Source: Leishmania martiniquensis (taxonomy: Eukaryota > Euglenozoa > Kinetoplastea > Trypanosomatida > Trypanosomatidae). From it: 64,000 nt of DNA. Position 1 is the first letter of the stretch. Every line of letters starts with the position of its first letter. Below, piece after piece: positions 28,731 through 38,606 of this stretch. Location of the stretch: assembly GCF_017916325.1 (NCBI RefSeq), contig NC_090144.1, positions 72,001 to 136,000 of the forward strand. Reading direction: 5' to 3'. The notes beneath the pieces were generated by a model. That model worked only from the letters and a program-made list of their open reading frames with translations, was not told where the DNA came from and ran no database searches. The position numbers and the translations under genes are program-made.

Positions 28731-29507
28731 ATGCCCCTCATACGGCCTGGCATGCCAAAGCCGCCGCCCGGCTTCGATGCGATCCTGGCCCAGCTGGAGA
28801 GGTACAACGAAGAGATGAAGCTAGCCATCCAGCAGGAATCAACAGGCGTCGTCGGGGCGACCACCAGGCCTCGGCACGATGGCCTACGTGGCGCTCGAAA
28901 GCGCGCTCGTGATGGGGACGACAACGCTGGCGAGGGCACACTGACGCCGTCGGCAGACGCGTTTTCTACCGTCGAAACCGCAGAGAGCGAAGTCGGCTTC
29001 CCCAACGTGGACGGCGATGCCGACATCAAGACGAAGGAAGAAGTGCCGATTCCACCGCTGTGGCACATGGCCTCCATCAACCGCGCCCGCACTCGCTACG
29101 TCTTCCTCGCCTACTATAAGCAGCATAGCATTTCCAAAGAGGTGTACGACTACTGCGTCGAGATGAAGCTGATTGACGGTGGGCTCGCCCGGCGGTGGCG
29201 GCTGTCGGGGTACGAGCGGCTGTGTTGCACGACGTGCGGTGTGCCAGGAGCGGCAAGCCTGGCTGCGAGCATTACGTCCAAGTACGCCTTTCGAGATCGG
29301 CAGGAGCGACGACTATCCACGTCGGCGTCGCAGCAGCGCATCAATGACACCGCCACGTGCATTTGCCGGGTGCCGGCGGCCCAGCGCAAGAGCAAGTACT
29401 TCGTGGCGTGTGCGGTGTGTGGATGCCGCGGCTGTTGTTCCGCGGATGCAGCCAAGGTGACGATGGAGGGAGCCGGCAGCGGAAAGACTGACCACATGCG
29501 GGAGTAA
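28731..29507 (+). CDS. BUD31: BUD31/G10 splicing factor
   Basis: A 258-residue protein with the G10 signature. PPPGFDAILAQLERYNEEM near the start equals the PPDGWE.I.PTL.E...KM helix. The core has RARTRYVFLAYYKQHSISKEVYDYC, GYERLCCTTCG, then TCICRVP and CAVCGCRGC, preserving the zinc-cluster cysteines. BUD31 is a core component of the catalytic spliceosome in yeast and humans and binds near the U6/Prp19-associated module; in trypanosomatids it would act mainly in trans-splicing. The human protein is 144 residues. The extra length is an acidic/Thr-rich insert after the first helix (about 45-105) and an insert of about 55 residues between the CCTTC and TCIC cysteine groups. The start is chosen from the acceptor position. 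Confidence 0.9.
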   Translation: MPLIRPGMPKPPPGFDAILAQLERYNEEMKLAIQQESTGVVGATTRPRHDGLRGARKRARDGDDNAGEGTLTPSADAFSTVETAESEVGFPNVDGDADIKTKEEVPIPPLWHMASINRARTRYVFLAYYKQHSISKEVYDYCVEMKLIDGGLARRWRLSGYERLCCTTCGVPGAASLAASITSKYAFRDRQERRLSTSASQQRINDTATCICRVPAAQRKSKYFVACAVCGCRGCCSADAAKVTMEGAGSGKTDHMRE

Positions 29508-31729
29508 CAGCCGCCGAGCGCACCTCGAGGAGCATAGAAAAGGGGAAAGAGTAAGGGAGGGCTGTTGTGGGGAACGTACGGGAAAGGCGTGGCTGTGCGG
29601 GTGACGCTCAGGGCGGTCCTTCCTCTCCTCCCCTTTGAATGCCTTTGGCAGGGCTCCTCTTCGCTCGCTGCCGCCTGTTGGGTGTATGTGCACGCGCGGG
29701 TGCGTGTGCGATATGCCACCCCGCCCCCTCACTGAGCGACGCCCCTCGCTCTTTTTGAAGCTGCTGACGACGAGCCCTCCTGAAGAGGGCATCGCTGCGG
29801 TAGCATCGATCAATGACGGCCCTCGAGAACCCCTTCGATTTTCTCTCCCTCTCTGTGCGAGAGAGCGCAGGGTCGTGCTGGGCGGGTGTGCACAGTGATG
29901 CCTCGAGCACTCTTCGCGCATGTCGGCTTCCTCTCTTCGCCTTTGCGCTCATCCTCTCTCCCGCCATCGTATCGCAGAAGTGCTCCCCGATAGTGAAACG
30001 GCGCATATGTGAAAAGGATTTACGCTGACGAGTAGCAGAGGCAGCCTCGATGGGGAGGAGGAGGGCATGTGTGCCTCGTCTCGGCCTGGATGCGTATGGC
30101 GCTGCCGCGCGTGGCGCGCGCTGGAGTGCTGTGGTGGGCCAGGGCATGTTGTCCTGGAAAATCGTGGACGTGGTTACCGTCGTGACGTCGGTGATCATGG
30201 ATGGCGGTGTCCTGTGTGCAGCAGAAGAGAATCGGCAGGGAGAGCATGTATCACAGGTGCGTCGCCTGGTTGATCCGCGTAGAGGGAGGAGGGGGCCCAC
30301 CCCACGTCGCCGGTACACTTGGAGGGGTCACCTCTGTTCTACTTGGCTGCCGAGCGAGGCACGTCTCATCTCTTCTGCGGAGGAGTTCTTATGGTAAGAA
30401 GCAAGAAGGACTCGCGCGCTATTCGGCCAAAAGGGCCGCCACGCGCACCGAAGAGAAAGAAGTCCCGCTCACATGACCGCATCTGAGTGCAGGGATGCGG
30501 CACCTTCATCCGCAAGGGCGAGCGTGTGAGTTCTCCCTGATCAAGCAGCGAAGCGCACGCCAATCCACAGGTGGTAGGGCTTGCGGTGTGCCGTCTCGTT
30601 GGGAAGATGGACTCCTTGATGGTGGGGGGAGGTAGCAACTGCGTTGGTGACGCGCCATTTACCCTCGCGCGCATGTGCCATAACAGCCAACTGGTTTTGG
30701 CGGCGTTGGACGCAGTCTGCGTAGCACACGTATCATGGAGGCTGTGCTCCTCTTCCACAACGCTGGTCCGCTGAAAGCTGCTGGGACGACGTTGTCGCGT
30801 CTCATTGAAGTGTATGCTCCCCTCACCCTCGCCCCTCCCGCCCAGCAGGGGGGCTTCCTTCGTCTGATCGTATGCGCGTATGAATGCCACGTGTGTGGCA
30901 TCGGCACTGCTGGCTTGGGCACCTTTCGTTTCTCCGTTCCTGCGAGGGCCGGAGAGGCGCCACAGAGAGCGATTGCCGGCGGAGTGACATGAGTCAGAGG
31001 ATGGCAACGGGAGTGCTACGTGCCTAGCCACGTACAATTCTGTATATATATATATATATGAGACGGAGCTGCTTCCTCGGGAAAGTTCGGCAGAAGCGTA
31101 CGCAGGCGCTGCCGACCAAACTTCTTGGGAGGACCCCCTCTTGCCCTTTTCGGCGGGGGCAGGTGCCCATGTACTTCCTCTCTATCTCTGCAAGCTAAAC
31201 CGCGAGTACGGCGAGCCTTTTTCTTCGCCCTCCTCCCCGCCTGTCGCCCCCTCGGCAAGCGAAGACTGCGGGGCAGCACGCGATGTGACAGGCAGGGATA
31301 CGGCCAAAGAAATATATATATATGCTTCAGCCTTCTTTTGTTTCTCATCTTCGCATCCTCCACTCCACCCGTCACTCTTTGGCGTGCGTGTCTCTCTTCC
31401 TCCGCCGCTCTTATCTCATTGTGTGCAGTCGCGTCTCGCTGCGTGTGCTGTGCTTCGGGTCGTGTGCGGCGGTGATCGCTACTGTTCGTCCATCGCTGGT
31501 GAGGTGGTGCTCATTAATATATATATATATATTCCTCACTGGCGCATACACCGTCTCGGCGCACCCATCTGCGCCTCGCTGATTCCGTCTCCCGCCCAGC
31601 AGCAAAGCGAAGCGAAAGAGTAGGGGTGTGGACTCTCCGCGTGGCGTGTGCGGTCGTCTCGCTCGCTCACGCCGACATTTTTGTGTGGGGCGTCGTTCTC
31701 TTCGAGCGTGAACGATCCTGCAGCCAAAG
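29508..31729. other. Long intergenic region BUD31-MFS transporter
   Basis: 2.2 kb without a supportable gene. Frames up to 236 codons on either strand lack motifs. The right third carries three (TA)n runs (31043-31059, 31312-31323, 31516-31532). Confidence 0.55.
31043..31532. repeat. Cluster of three (TA)n microsatellites
   Basis: Three separate TA dinucleotide runs at about 31043-31059, 31312-31323 and 31516-31532, spaced about 270 and 205 bp apart, upstream of the MFS transporter gene. The sequence between them is GC-rich and unrelated. Confidence 0.85.
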
Positions 31730-33541
31730 ATGTGCTCGCATGCGCGCCACAATGGCGCCGCACCAGCACCGGCACCTGAGGGACAGCTTCTGGGCAACTA
31801 CCTCTCCGTCACGTACACAGAGCTCTTCAAGGCGCATGTGTTAGACGTGCATTTACCGAACATGCTTGTCGGCATCAGCGCCAGCATCGAAGTACCGCTG
31901 GTCACCATTCTCGGACGGCGCATCGGCGCCAGCTACTCCTCCATTGCAGACTACATCTCCGTCGTCGCCCTGTGCCGCACGCTGATGGACATCCCGTTCG
32001 GCATCATCGTCGAGTACATCGGCGTGCGTAACGTAATGTTTCTCTGCCTGCTCCTCAACATCGCCGCCTCCTTCGTTGGCTTCAGCATCGAGAGCAGCGC
32101 TTCGCTTTTCATCTTCTGCGTGCTGAGCGGCATCAGCCTCGGTGGCTTCTTCCTCGCACGCCACATCTTTGTTGCCGGTGTCTCTTCCAAGCAATACCGT
32201 GGTCTTCTCATGTCGACTCTGTCGGGGCTTCTACGGTGGGCACACGTCATTGGTCCCCTCATCTCGGGCCTCTTCGCCACATACTGGAGCGACGTCCGCT
32301 ATTCTTTTGTTGTGTCAGCTGCAACGAGCGGCATCGCCCTCATCGCCTTCGCCATCGAAACGTGGTCGACTCGATACCAGCGAATATGCGAGCGCACGTG
32401 CACGGTGAGCCTCGTGTCGTCTGTGGCAGCGACTCCGCTAGACTCAGAGCAAGAGGAGGACGCCTTGACCGCCAGCAAGAACCACCTGGGTGGCACTGGC
32501 AGGGACGGCGAATACGTGGCGTCGCCACTGCTGCCGCCGGCGGTGGCGCGCTTTGCGTCACAGAGTCGCAGTGCCAGCAACGTGTCGAACTCATCGGACC
32601 GGCGCGCCATTGTCGGCGCCGAGACCAGAATCACGCTTTCACCCCCGCACGTCCATCACCCCAACCGCGCAAGCCCGAACAGCGGCGTGAAAGCGCGCTC
32701 CGGCAGCTGCAGTGTAGCGAGCGCGACAGTGGCGTCACTGCATCCGAGCACGGGGGCCTGTCAGGAGCACTACTTCCACCTTGCCACTCTCTGGAGCACC
32801 TTCATCGACTACTGGAGCGTGATATGGCGCCTCGGCCTGTACATTGTGCTTGCCACCGCGCTACGGGCGAACCGCAAGGTACTCATTGCCTTTGCGGGAA
32901 TGCGTAGCGACATGACGGATGCGCAGGTCTCTTACCTGACGGGCTTCGGCTTCATATTTGATGCCCTCCTGTTTCCCCTCAGTGGTTTGGTGATGGACCT
33001 GCTCGGACGGCAGTTTGCCATGGTCCCCGTCACCGTCGGGCTCGGCATTGTCTTCATGTTCCTGCCTCTGTGCACCACGGCGCTTCAGCTCTATGTGGCC
33101 GCGTCGGCCTTCGGCATCGTAGACGCGCTGGGGTGCGGCATCATCATGACGCTCACGGCAGATCGAGCGCCGCCGCGCTATGCGGCACCGTTCTTCGGTA
33201 TCATGCGCACCGTACAGGACATGGGCCATCTTGTGGGCGCTCGCGGTGTGTCCAGCCTGATGCGCTACGCTGGCTTCAACGTGTGCTGCTGGATGCTGGC
33301 GGCGATCGGCTTCTTCAGTGCGGCGTGGGGTGTGTACGGGGTGCGCAGCGATGCAGAAGCCCCTCCCGAAGCACCACGGCTGGAGCAAGCAGCCCTCGTC
33401 GCCCACCAGCGGCGACTGCGCAAGCTCTATTCCTGCTGCCATAACGGCGATGAGGCGTTCCCGCTGACAGGCATGTCGGCGGCGGTGGTGCCACCCGGGA
33501 TGACATACGGCACCACGACTAAGCCACAGTGTGCGTCGTGA
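31730..33541 (+). CDS. Major facilitator superfamily transporter
   Basis: A 603-residue multi-pass membrane protein. The N-terminal half (about 35-215) has six hydrophobic spans with an MFS-like inter-helix loop (PFGIIVEYIGVR at the TM2-TM3 turn) and glycine-rich TM4-TM5 (SGISLGGFFLARH). A hydrophilic Ser/Arg-rich central loop covers about 220-345. The C-terminal half (about 360-550) has six more spans with a second G-rich loop (GLVMDLLGRQFAMVP), equivalent to the MFS G-x-x-x-D-R/K-x-G-R-R signature. The cytosolic tail is short. It should be a secondary transporter; the substrate cannot be read from the sequence. The first in-frame ATG is used; the next Met (31862) would remove the first charged segment. 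Confidence 0.85.
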   Translation: MCSHARHNGAAPAPAPEGQLLGNYLSVTYTELFKAHVLDVHLPNMLVGISASIEVPLVTILGRRIGASYSSIADYISVVALCRTLMDIPFGIIVEYIGVRNVMFLCLLLNIAASFVGFSIESSASLFIFCVLSGISLGGFFLARHIFVAGVSSKQYRGLLMSTLSGLLRWAHVIGPLISGLFATYWSDVRYSFVVSAATSGIALIAFAIETWSTRYQRICERTCTVSLVSSVAATPLDSEQEEDALTASKNHLGGTGRDGEYVASPLLPPAVARFASQSRSASNVSNSSDRRAIVGAETRITLSPPHVHHPNRASPNSGVKARSGSCSVASATVASLHPSTGACQEHYFHLATLWSTFIDYWSVIWRLGLYIVLATALRANRKVLIAFAGMRSDMTDAQVSYLTGFGFIFDALLFPLSGLVMDLLGRQFAMVPVTVGLGIVFMFLPLCTTALQLYVAASAFGIVDALGCGIIMTLTADRAPPRYAAPFFGIMRTVQDMGHLVGARGVSSLMRYAGFNVCCWMLAAIGFFSAAWGVYGVRSDAEAPPEAPRLEQAALVAHQRRLRKLYSCCHNGDEAFPLTGMSAAVVPPGMTYGTTTKPQCAS

Positions 33542-34418
33542 GTCGAAGCTAACGAGAGCGTGTAGGGTGCCGAATCGCTTATGCGGAAATGAGATGGGGC
33601 GTCCTGGGTTGTGGGGGAGGGGAGGACATCCAATTGTGGCGCAGCGCTTTCACCGCATGTCCAACCTGCTCACCTGTTCACTCCTCTGCAGCGGGGCGAT
33701 GGTGTCACATGGCATCCGCTTCACGCTGGGTATACGCGTCTGGGAATCGGCACGAGAACGGAAAGGTGGGGGAGATGCAAAGCTGCGAAAATGGAACGCT
33801 CAGCGCCGTTGCCACTGCGAGCGCCACTTTTTTTCAGCTTGCCCTCTCCCCCTTTCTCTCTCTCTCCTTTCTCCAGCCTCAGTCTCAGCCTTCCGATGAG
33901 GTCTCTCGTACGTGTCGAGAAGTGGAGCTCGTAAGCGCACCCACACAGATGCTCACACACACGAGACGTACGCGCTGCCCATTCGGCCGTTCGACTCCCC
34001 TCCTCCCCCTCCACCGGTGCGTGCGTATTCGAACTGGCGCCGTCGTGTCTCTATTTGGCGTGCACTTTTTCTCCATGCATGTGTGTATGTGTGTGTGTGT
34101 ATGTGTGTCCGTTCGCGGGGTGGCCGTTCTCTTCTGGCCATCTCAGGTAGAGAGCAGTGAGGCAAACTTGAGAGAGGGAGAGTGTGTGCGCGACGGTATC
34201 GACACAATTTTTTTCTGTATTCGACTTCGTTTTCTTGAACTGTCACTGCTCAGTGTTATTTTTGTCTCGTCTCGGACGCACCTCCCGCCCATGCGGGTGG
34301 ACTGTCCTCCTCCTCGCCTCATACACGCGCCCACGCACACGTGTATCACCCTTCATGCGTGCGCCCCCCTCCTCACTCAGTTCCGCGTTTGGGTGTGGAT
34401 GCCTGTTCGTGTCTGTGA
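33542..34418. other. MFS transporter 3' flank
   Basis: About 0.88 kb, pyrimidine-rich on the + strand, with (TG)n at 34078-34108. A 293-codon frame crosses it but is low-complexity and enters the dispersed repeat. No gene is called. Confidence 0.55.
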
Positions 34419-34810
34419 CTGCGTCTGTGTGTGCGTGTGCGTGTGTGTGAGGCCCTCCTCCACGCCCTGAATCTCTACGCCTCTCTTGAGGGTCAGGTGG
34501 AGGGCTGGAGACGCTCAGGCAGTCCCCCACCCTCTATCCCGGCCAATAGCGGGCCGCCTCTGATCGGTGACAGAGTTGCGTGTCCGCAATACTGGGGGGG
34601 GGGTCAGGGCGGCCCCTCGCCACTGATGTCGGCGATCGGGTCGTTGTCCCTGTCGTGCCGGGGTGGCCCACGGCAGCGCATATGTCTTTACGATCTAAAC
34701 GGTTGTCGACGTGTCACCTTCGCTCGAGCGCGTTTCACCCGGTGGCGAGCAGCATAGCGGGCGCAGCTGTGACGCGGCCAGGGGTGAGTGGTGTTCAGCT
34801 TGCGTGAGCG
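34419..34810 (+). repeat. Dispersed 0.39 kb repeat, copy A (SIDER-like candidate)
   Basis: Near-identical to 52105-52500 in the same orientation; the obvious difference is the length of a G run (near 34597 versus 52282). The match opens in a (TG)n-rich leader (CTGCGTCTGTGTGTGCG) and ends at TTGCGTGAGCG, with partial similarity for about 13 bp more. It lies in the spacer downstream of the MFS gene. Its length, intergenic site and multiple copies suit a SIDER-type retroposon, but I see no poly(A) tail or terminal direct repeats that would prove it. Confidence 0.85.
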
Positions 34811-35508
34811 AGGGCCGCAAAGTCATCGCTTGGATTGAAAGGGAGAACCTTTCCCATCACAGCCACCCGCCTCCCACTCCCCATCAGCTCCGGGCCCCTG
34901 AGCTTCTGTACAGCCGCCACTCCTTAACCATTACGGTACGAGTGGGACATGACGGCGTACATCCGCTCGTAGTCCCCCTTCTCGCATGGGGAAAGAAAGC
35001 GACAAGCGGCATTACAGGGAGCCAGCATAGGAGGGTTGGGGGAGGGCGGATCTCACCCGCGCCGGGCTCCTCTGTCTCCCCACTCCCCTCAACCCCTTGT
35101 GCACCCCTGTCACCCCACTGCTTACCTCCTCCCTCAGCCCTGTCGCGAGTTCCCTTCCCCCCTCTCCCCCTCTTCGCACGCACGCGCACATTGCAAAGTT
35201 AACGCCCAGCTGCACTCCGCTCTACCCAAGCGTATCTGGCTGGGGTGACAGGGAAGAGGGCAGAACACGACCGAAAAGAGGTAGAAGAGCCGCTGCGGCA
35301 TCTCCCGAACGGAGCGAAGTGGCACTGTGCTGCGCTACAGGGGGAGTGTTAGCTGAGGGGTGTGGCTGTAGGCTCACCTCTCCCCCTCCCCCCGCTGCGC
35401 TGCTGAGCATTCGTCTGCACCTCTGCACACCTCCGCATAGCCGTTGGCGGCGAAGAAGAGGCCACATTTTGCTCGCTGCCCACGCGCGAGCGCACGTGCC
35501 GCTTGCGG
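34811..35508. other. Intergenic region between the repeat and the SMP-like gene
   Basis: About 0.7 kb with C/T-rich stretches (35063-35190) that could serve as acceptor tract for the gene at 35509. No gene is seen. Confidence 0.5.
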
Positions 35509-37704
35509 ATGCTAAGCCTTCTGTGGGAGCTCCTTGTGAGCATCGCTGTCTGCATCACACTAGCATATTTCGCACTCCTGAGCGTTCCAGTGGAGGCGGA
35601 CGAGGCAGAGTCGGCAGCGGCGGTGTCAGTGGATGGCGAAGTCTCCGCGAGGCCGGGGGCCGATGCAGATGGTGCCTTCCCCGGAACCGGCCACGGCGAA
35701 GCAGCGTACGACCACACGTATAAGCCACTTCTTCTCCCGCCTCACAAGCTGCCTCTCTACACGACGATCACTCGTTGCGTCTCCCTGGCAGAGGGCACGA
35801 CCCTTGGCGTCGTCTACCGCTGGCTCCTCATCAATGGTCTTCGTTTTAGCCCTCGCGAGGTGTACAGCGAGCGTGCACTTCGCGAGTGGGGCTATGGTCG
35901 TTCCTTTAACAGCTTCGGCAGAGCGATCGGCGGATCGGATGTGAATGATAGTCTAGGCGCCGCGGGCCGCTCGCGTCGCCGTCTTCGCCAAGGCACGGCT
36001 GCGGTGGCGGCACCGCCAACGCCGCTGCGGAAGGAGAGCGCCCATTGGGTAAACGTGCTCATACGCTGTGCCGCCTTCCTGTGCCTCGGTGGCGGTACCG
36101 TGAAGCCAGAGGTGTGGACGGACCACCTCCTCTACGGAGCGGAGAACGTCTTGGACAGCGTCAGCGCGGGCTACGAGAAGCGCATGCAGGTGCGGGCTGC
36201 CGAGGCGAGGGGCGAGGCGGCCCCATCTGTGAGTCCTGCCCAATCATCGCGGTTTCTTACGGCGCCTCGAAAACCGCTCTTGCGCATCCATCTGCTTGAG
36301 CTCGGCTCCGGCCTGCTCGGGGGTGCGTCGCGCGGAGTACGCCACCCCCCATTGAGCCTGCACCACAGTGCTGGTGACGCCGCGGGAGGCTCTGCAGCAC
36401 CGCCGAGAGCCGCAGCACCCGTCGGACATGCAGCGGCGTTGGCCCCGGCACGTTCACCGAGCATAGCAGCATCGGCAACTGAACCTTCCTACCACCATCA
36501 CCACAGCAGCAGCGCCACTAGTAGTGGCCACTGCCAGCAGACGAAGGCGCGCGCCGCCCTCGATGCCACCAGCTCCCTCCTCTCATCCTCCGTGGCAGGC
36601 CTTAGCACGGCAATCGCAGATGCGGTTTCGTCTGTAACGACTCGCGGCACTGATAGCGCGCGTCTCGGCGAGTCGGTGGGGGGCACCTCTATTGCCGAGT
36701 ACACGAGCAGTGCAGGCGCTCAGCTTGGCGTTGTGCTGCCTCGCGTGGAGGGTGAGGTCATCTCAGTGGAGCAGGCCTATAGTGACGGCATTCAAAAGAC
36801 GCCGCCCGCCCCTGCCGCGTCGCACGTGGCCTCCGCTCACGCTCCATCGGCACCCGCTTCGGCCATGCGGCCATCCTCTCTGCTGCCGCAGGCACCGGCA
36901 ACTTCTCCACTGCGCTGCTTCGCAGTGCCCTTGCTCTACGAAGATCAGCGATTTCACTTGCGCTTTGGCTGCTGCCTCCCACTCGCCGCTCTCCTCCCAG
37001 CCTCTCTCTGTGTGCCACCGGATGCCCTCACCCTGGACTGCACCGTCGCCGTGCATCGCGTCATCTTCAGCGGGCACCTCTACGCTGCGTTCCATGGATC
37101 GCGCGTTGAGCTGAGCTTCCCTACCGCGCCACTCTTCACGGCCGTAGTGAAGGTGATGCCTGACACCAATGACGCCAGCAGTGTCAGCGGGTCGGTGTCG
37201 GAGATCAGTCACCAAGGCGTCTGGGGCATGCGTACCAGCCGGGGCAGTGGCGCTCATACCGGAGCGGCGGCGGCGACAGCCTTCACGGCAACGTACACGG
37301 CGTGCAATGAAGCAACTGCCGTTGGCGGCTCCACCATTGGTGGAGGGCGCCACTTGTACGACACAGTCGCGCGGCCCCCGCTTCCTCTGCGGCCCGGGCT
37401 GTACAGCAGCAGCAGCAATGCCACGTTCCACTACCATCGCAGCGGCGTAGGCGGACGTGGCAGTGGCGGTGGCGGCGCTTCAGGGGGTGGATCGTGCGTA
37501 ACGGAGTCTAATGAAAAGGTGCAGGAGGTGGTGCTGCTTGCGGTGCGCCGCCTAGTTCAGTCCCTGACACACCCGAAAGTTTTGGTGGGTGAGCTTGTGT
37601 GTCAGCATCCTTCCGGTAGTGGCGGCGCGGCGGAAGGTGGTGCGGAGACGCAGCTGCAGCTGAAGTGGACTCGACAGACAGCCTCGCTGCCACTGTGCAT
37701 GTGA
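35509..37704 (+). CDS. Membrane-anchored protein with SMP-like lipid-transfer features
   Basis: A 731-residue protein. An N-terminal hydrophobic anchor (about 1-27) precedes an acidic segment. A block around 175-290 has HWVN (179-182) followed by a hydrophobic helix, W..HLLYGAENVLDSV and LRIHLLELGSG, which recalls the SMP domain of TEX2/Nvj2-type proteins (HWLN..., then I.ELDLGS.PP). After a Ser/Ala/His-rich low-complexity insert (about 290-465), a second block (about 470-550: FHLRFGCCLPL, LDCTVAVHRVIFSGHLYAAF, LFTAVVKVMPD) resembles the remaining SMP strands, and a C-terminal helix follows. SMP proteins move lipids at ER contact sites. The assignment is inference from pattern and would be split by a large insert. 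The frame extends 6 nt upstream only to TTG, so the ATG at 35509 is used. Confidence 0.6.
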   Translation: MLSLLWELLVSIAVCITLAYFALLSVPVEADEAESAAAVSVDGEVSARPGADADGAFPGTGHGEAAYDHTYKPLLLPPHKLPLYTTITRCVSLAEGTTLGVVYRWLLINGLRFSPREVYSERALREWGYGRSFNSFGRAIGGSDVNDSLGAAGRSRRRLRQGTAAVAAPPTPLRKESAHWVNVLIRCAAFLCLGGGTVKPEVWTDHLLYGAENVLDSVSAGYEKRMQVRAAEARGEAAPSVSPAQSSRFLTAPRKPLLRIHLLELGSGLLGGASRGVRHPPLSLHHSAGDAAGGSAAPPRAAAPVGHAAALAPARSPSIAASATEPSYHHHHSSSATSSGHCQQTKARAALDATSSLLSSSVAGLSTAIADAVSSVTTRGTDSARLGESVGGTSIAEYTSSAGAQLGVVLPRVEGEVISVEQAYSDGIQKTPPAPAASHVASAHAPSAPASAMRPSSLLPQAPATSPLRCFAVPLLYEDQRFHLRFGCCLPLAALLPASLCVPPDALTLDCTVAVHRVIFSGHLYAAFHGSRVELSFPTAPLFTAVVKVMPDTNDASSVSGSVSEISHQGVWGMRTSRGSGAHTGAAAATAFTATYTACNEATAVGGSTIGGGRHLYDTVARPPLPLRPGLYSSSSNATFHYHRSGVGGRGSGGGGASGGGSCVTESNEKVQEVVLLAVRRLVQSLTHPKVLVGELVCQHPSGSGGAAEGGAETQLQLKWTRQTASLPLCM

Positions 37705-38606
37705 GAAACGGGAGGGAAAGGCGCGCCATGCCGGATCTGCGCGGGCAGCTCACCGACAGTAGCCCCCTTCCGTGTCCCTATGTGTGCTTGTGTGTGTGTG
37801 CTTCGCTATGGGAGGTTCGAGTGGCGGAGTCAACGAGAAGGAGGGGAAGGCCGGGCAGGAGAGCAGAGATGTCGCGCCTTCCACACGCCCCACCTCCTAC
37901 ACTGCGCTCTCACCGCCTTTGCCTACGCGTACATTCGCCTCCTTGCCACTTAAGCGGGCGCCGCAGAAAACGCAGCTACGCTTTGGCGGCTGCACGGCGC
38001 GCAGCGCTCCCGTGTGAGGTACAATGAACACACATAAAAGCTCCCTCCCTCCCCCTATCAAAAGTTGGCTACAAGCGCGTATCTGAGTGCGTCACATTGT
38101 CGCGGTGGCGGACACACACATACCTTTCCCCCTGTATAGCCACTTGTGTTGACGCTGAGTTGGAAGAGCAGGTGAACGGGGGGAGGGGGGCGGCCTTTCC
38201 CGCTGATCCTCTCACGTTGCTCTTCTTTTCTGCACCCCATTCCCCTTCAACTCTTCGGCGCTCTAGACACACACACACGCGCCTAAGTGCGCACGCGCGC
38301 ACAGGTTTGCGTGGATGGGCTCCCATTGCGACTGCCAGGAACAACGTATACAAGAGGCGAAGGCGTCACCGCTGTCAAGCCTCCCTCCTCCCCTCACCCT
38401 CCTCCTCCTCACATCCCCTTCTGCAGATCCACGTTCTACGCACTTGTGCGGACGCACCTATCCATGCACACCATAGACACACGCGCACGACCGTACATAT
38501 ATGTATACCTACGTACACACAGACCAAGACGGCGCCCCGCCTAGGAGAGACGTTGCTCAGCCCCTCCCCTCTCTCAGCTGCGTGAGGGGCGCTTTCCCAT
38601 CCAGGG
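37705..38606. other. Intergenic region SMP-like gene to kinesin
   Basis: 0.9 kb with G-run and (CA)n stretches (38265-38278) and a C/T tract ending in CTGCAG near 38427, a candidate acceptor for the kinesin. No gene is seen. Confidence 0.55.

Noticed and set aside
30366..31037. 223-codon - strand frame in the BUD31-MFS gap, considered as an opposite-strand gene or strand switch
   Set aside because: It is an isolated frame without motifs and runs into the (TA)n tract. Flanking genes are all + strand, so a strand switch is not supported.
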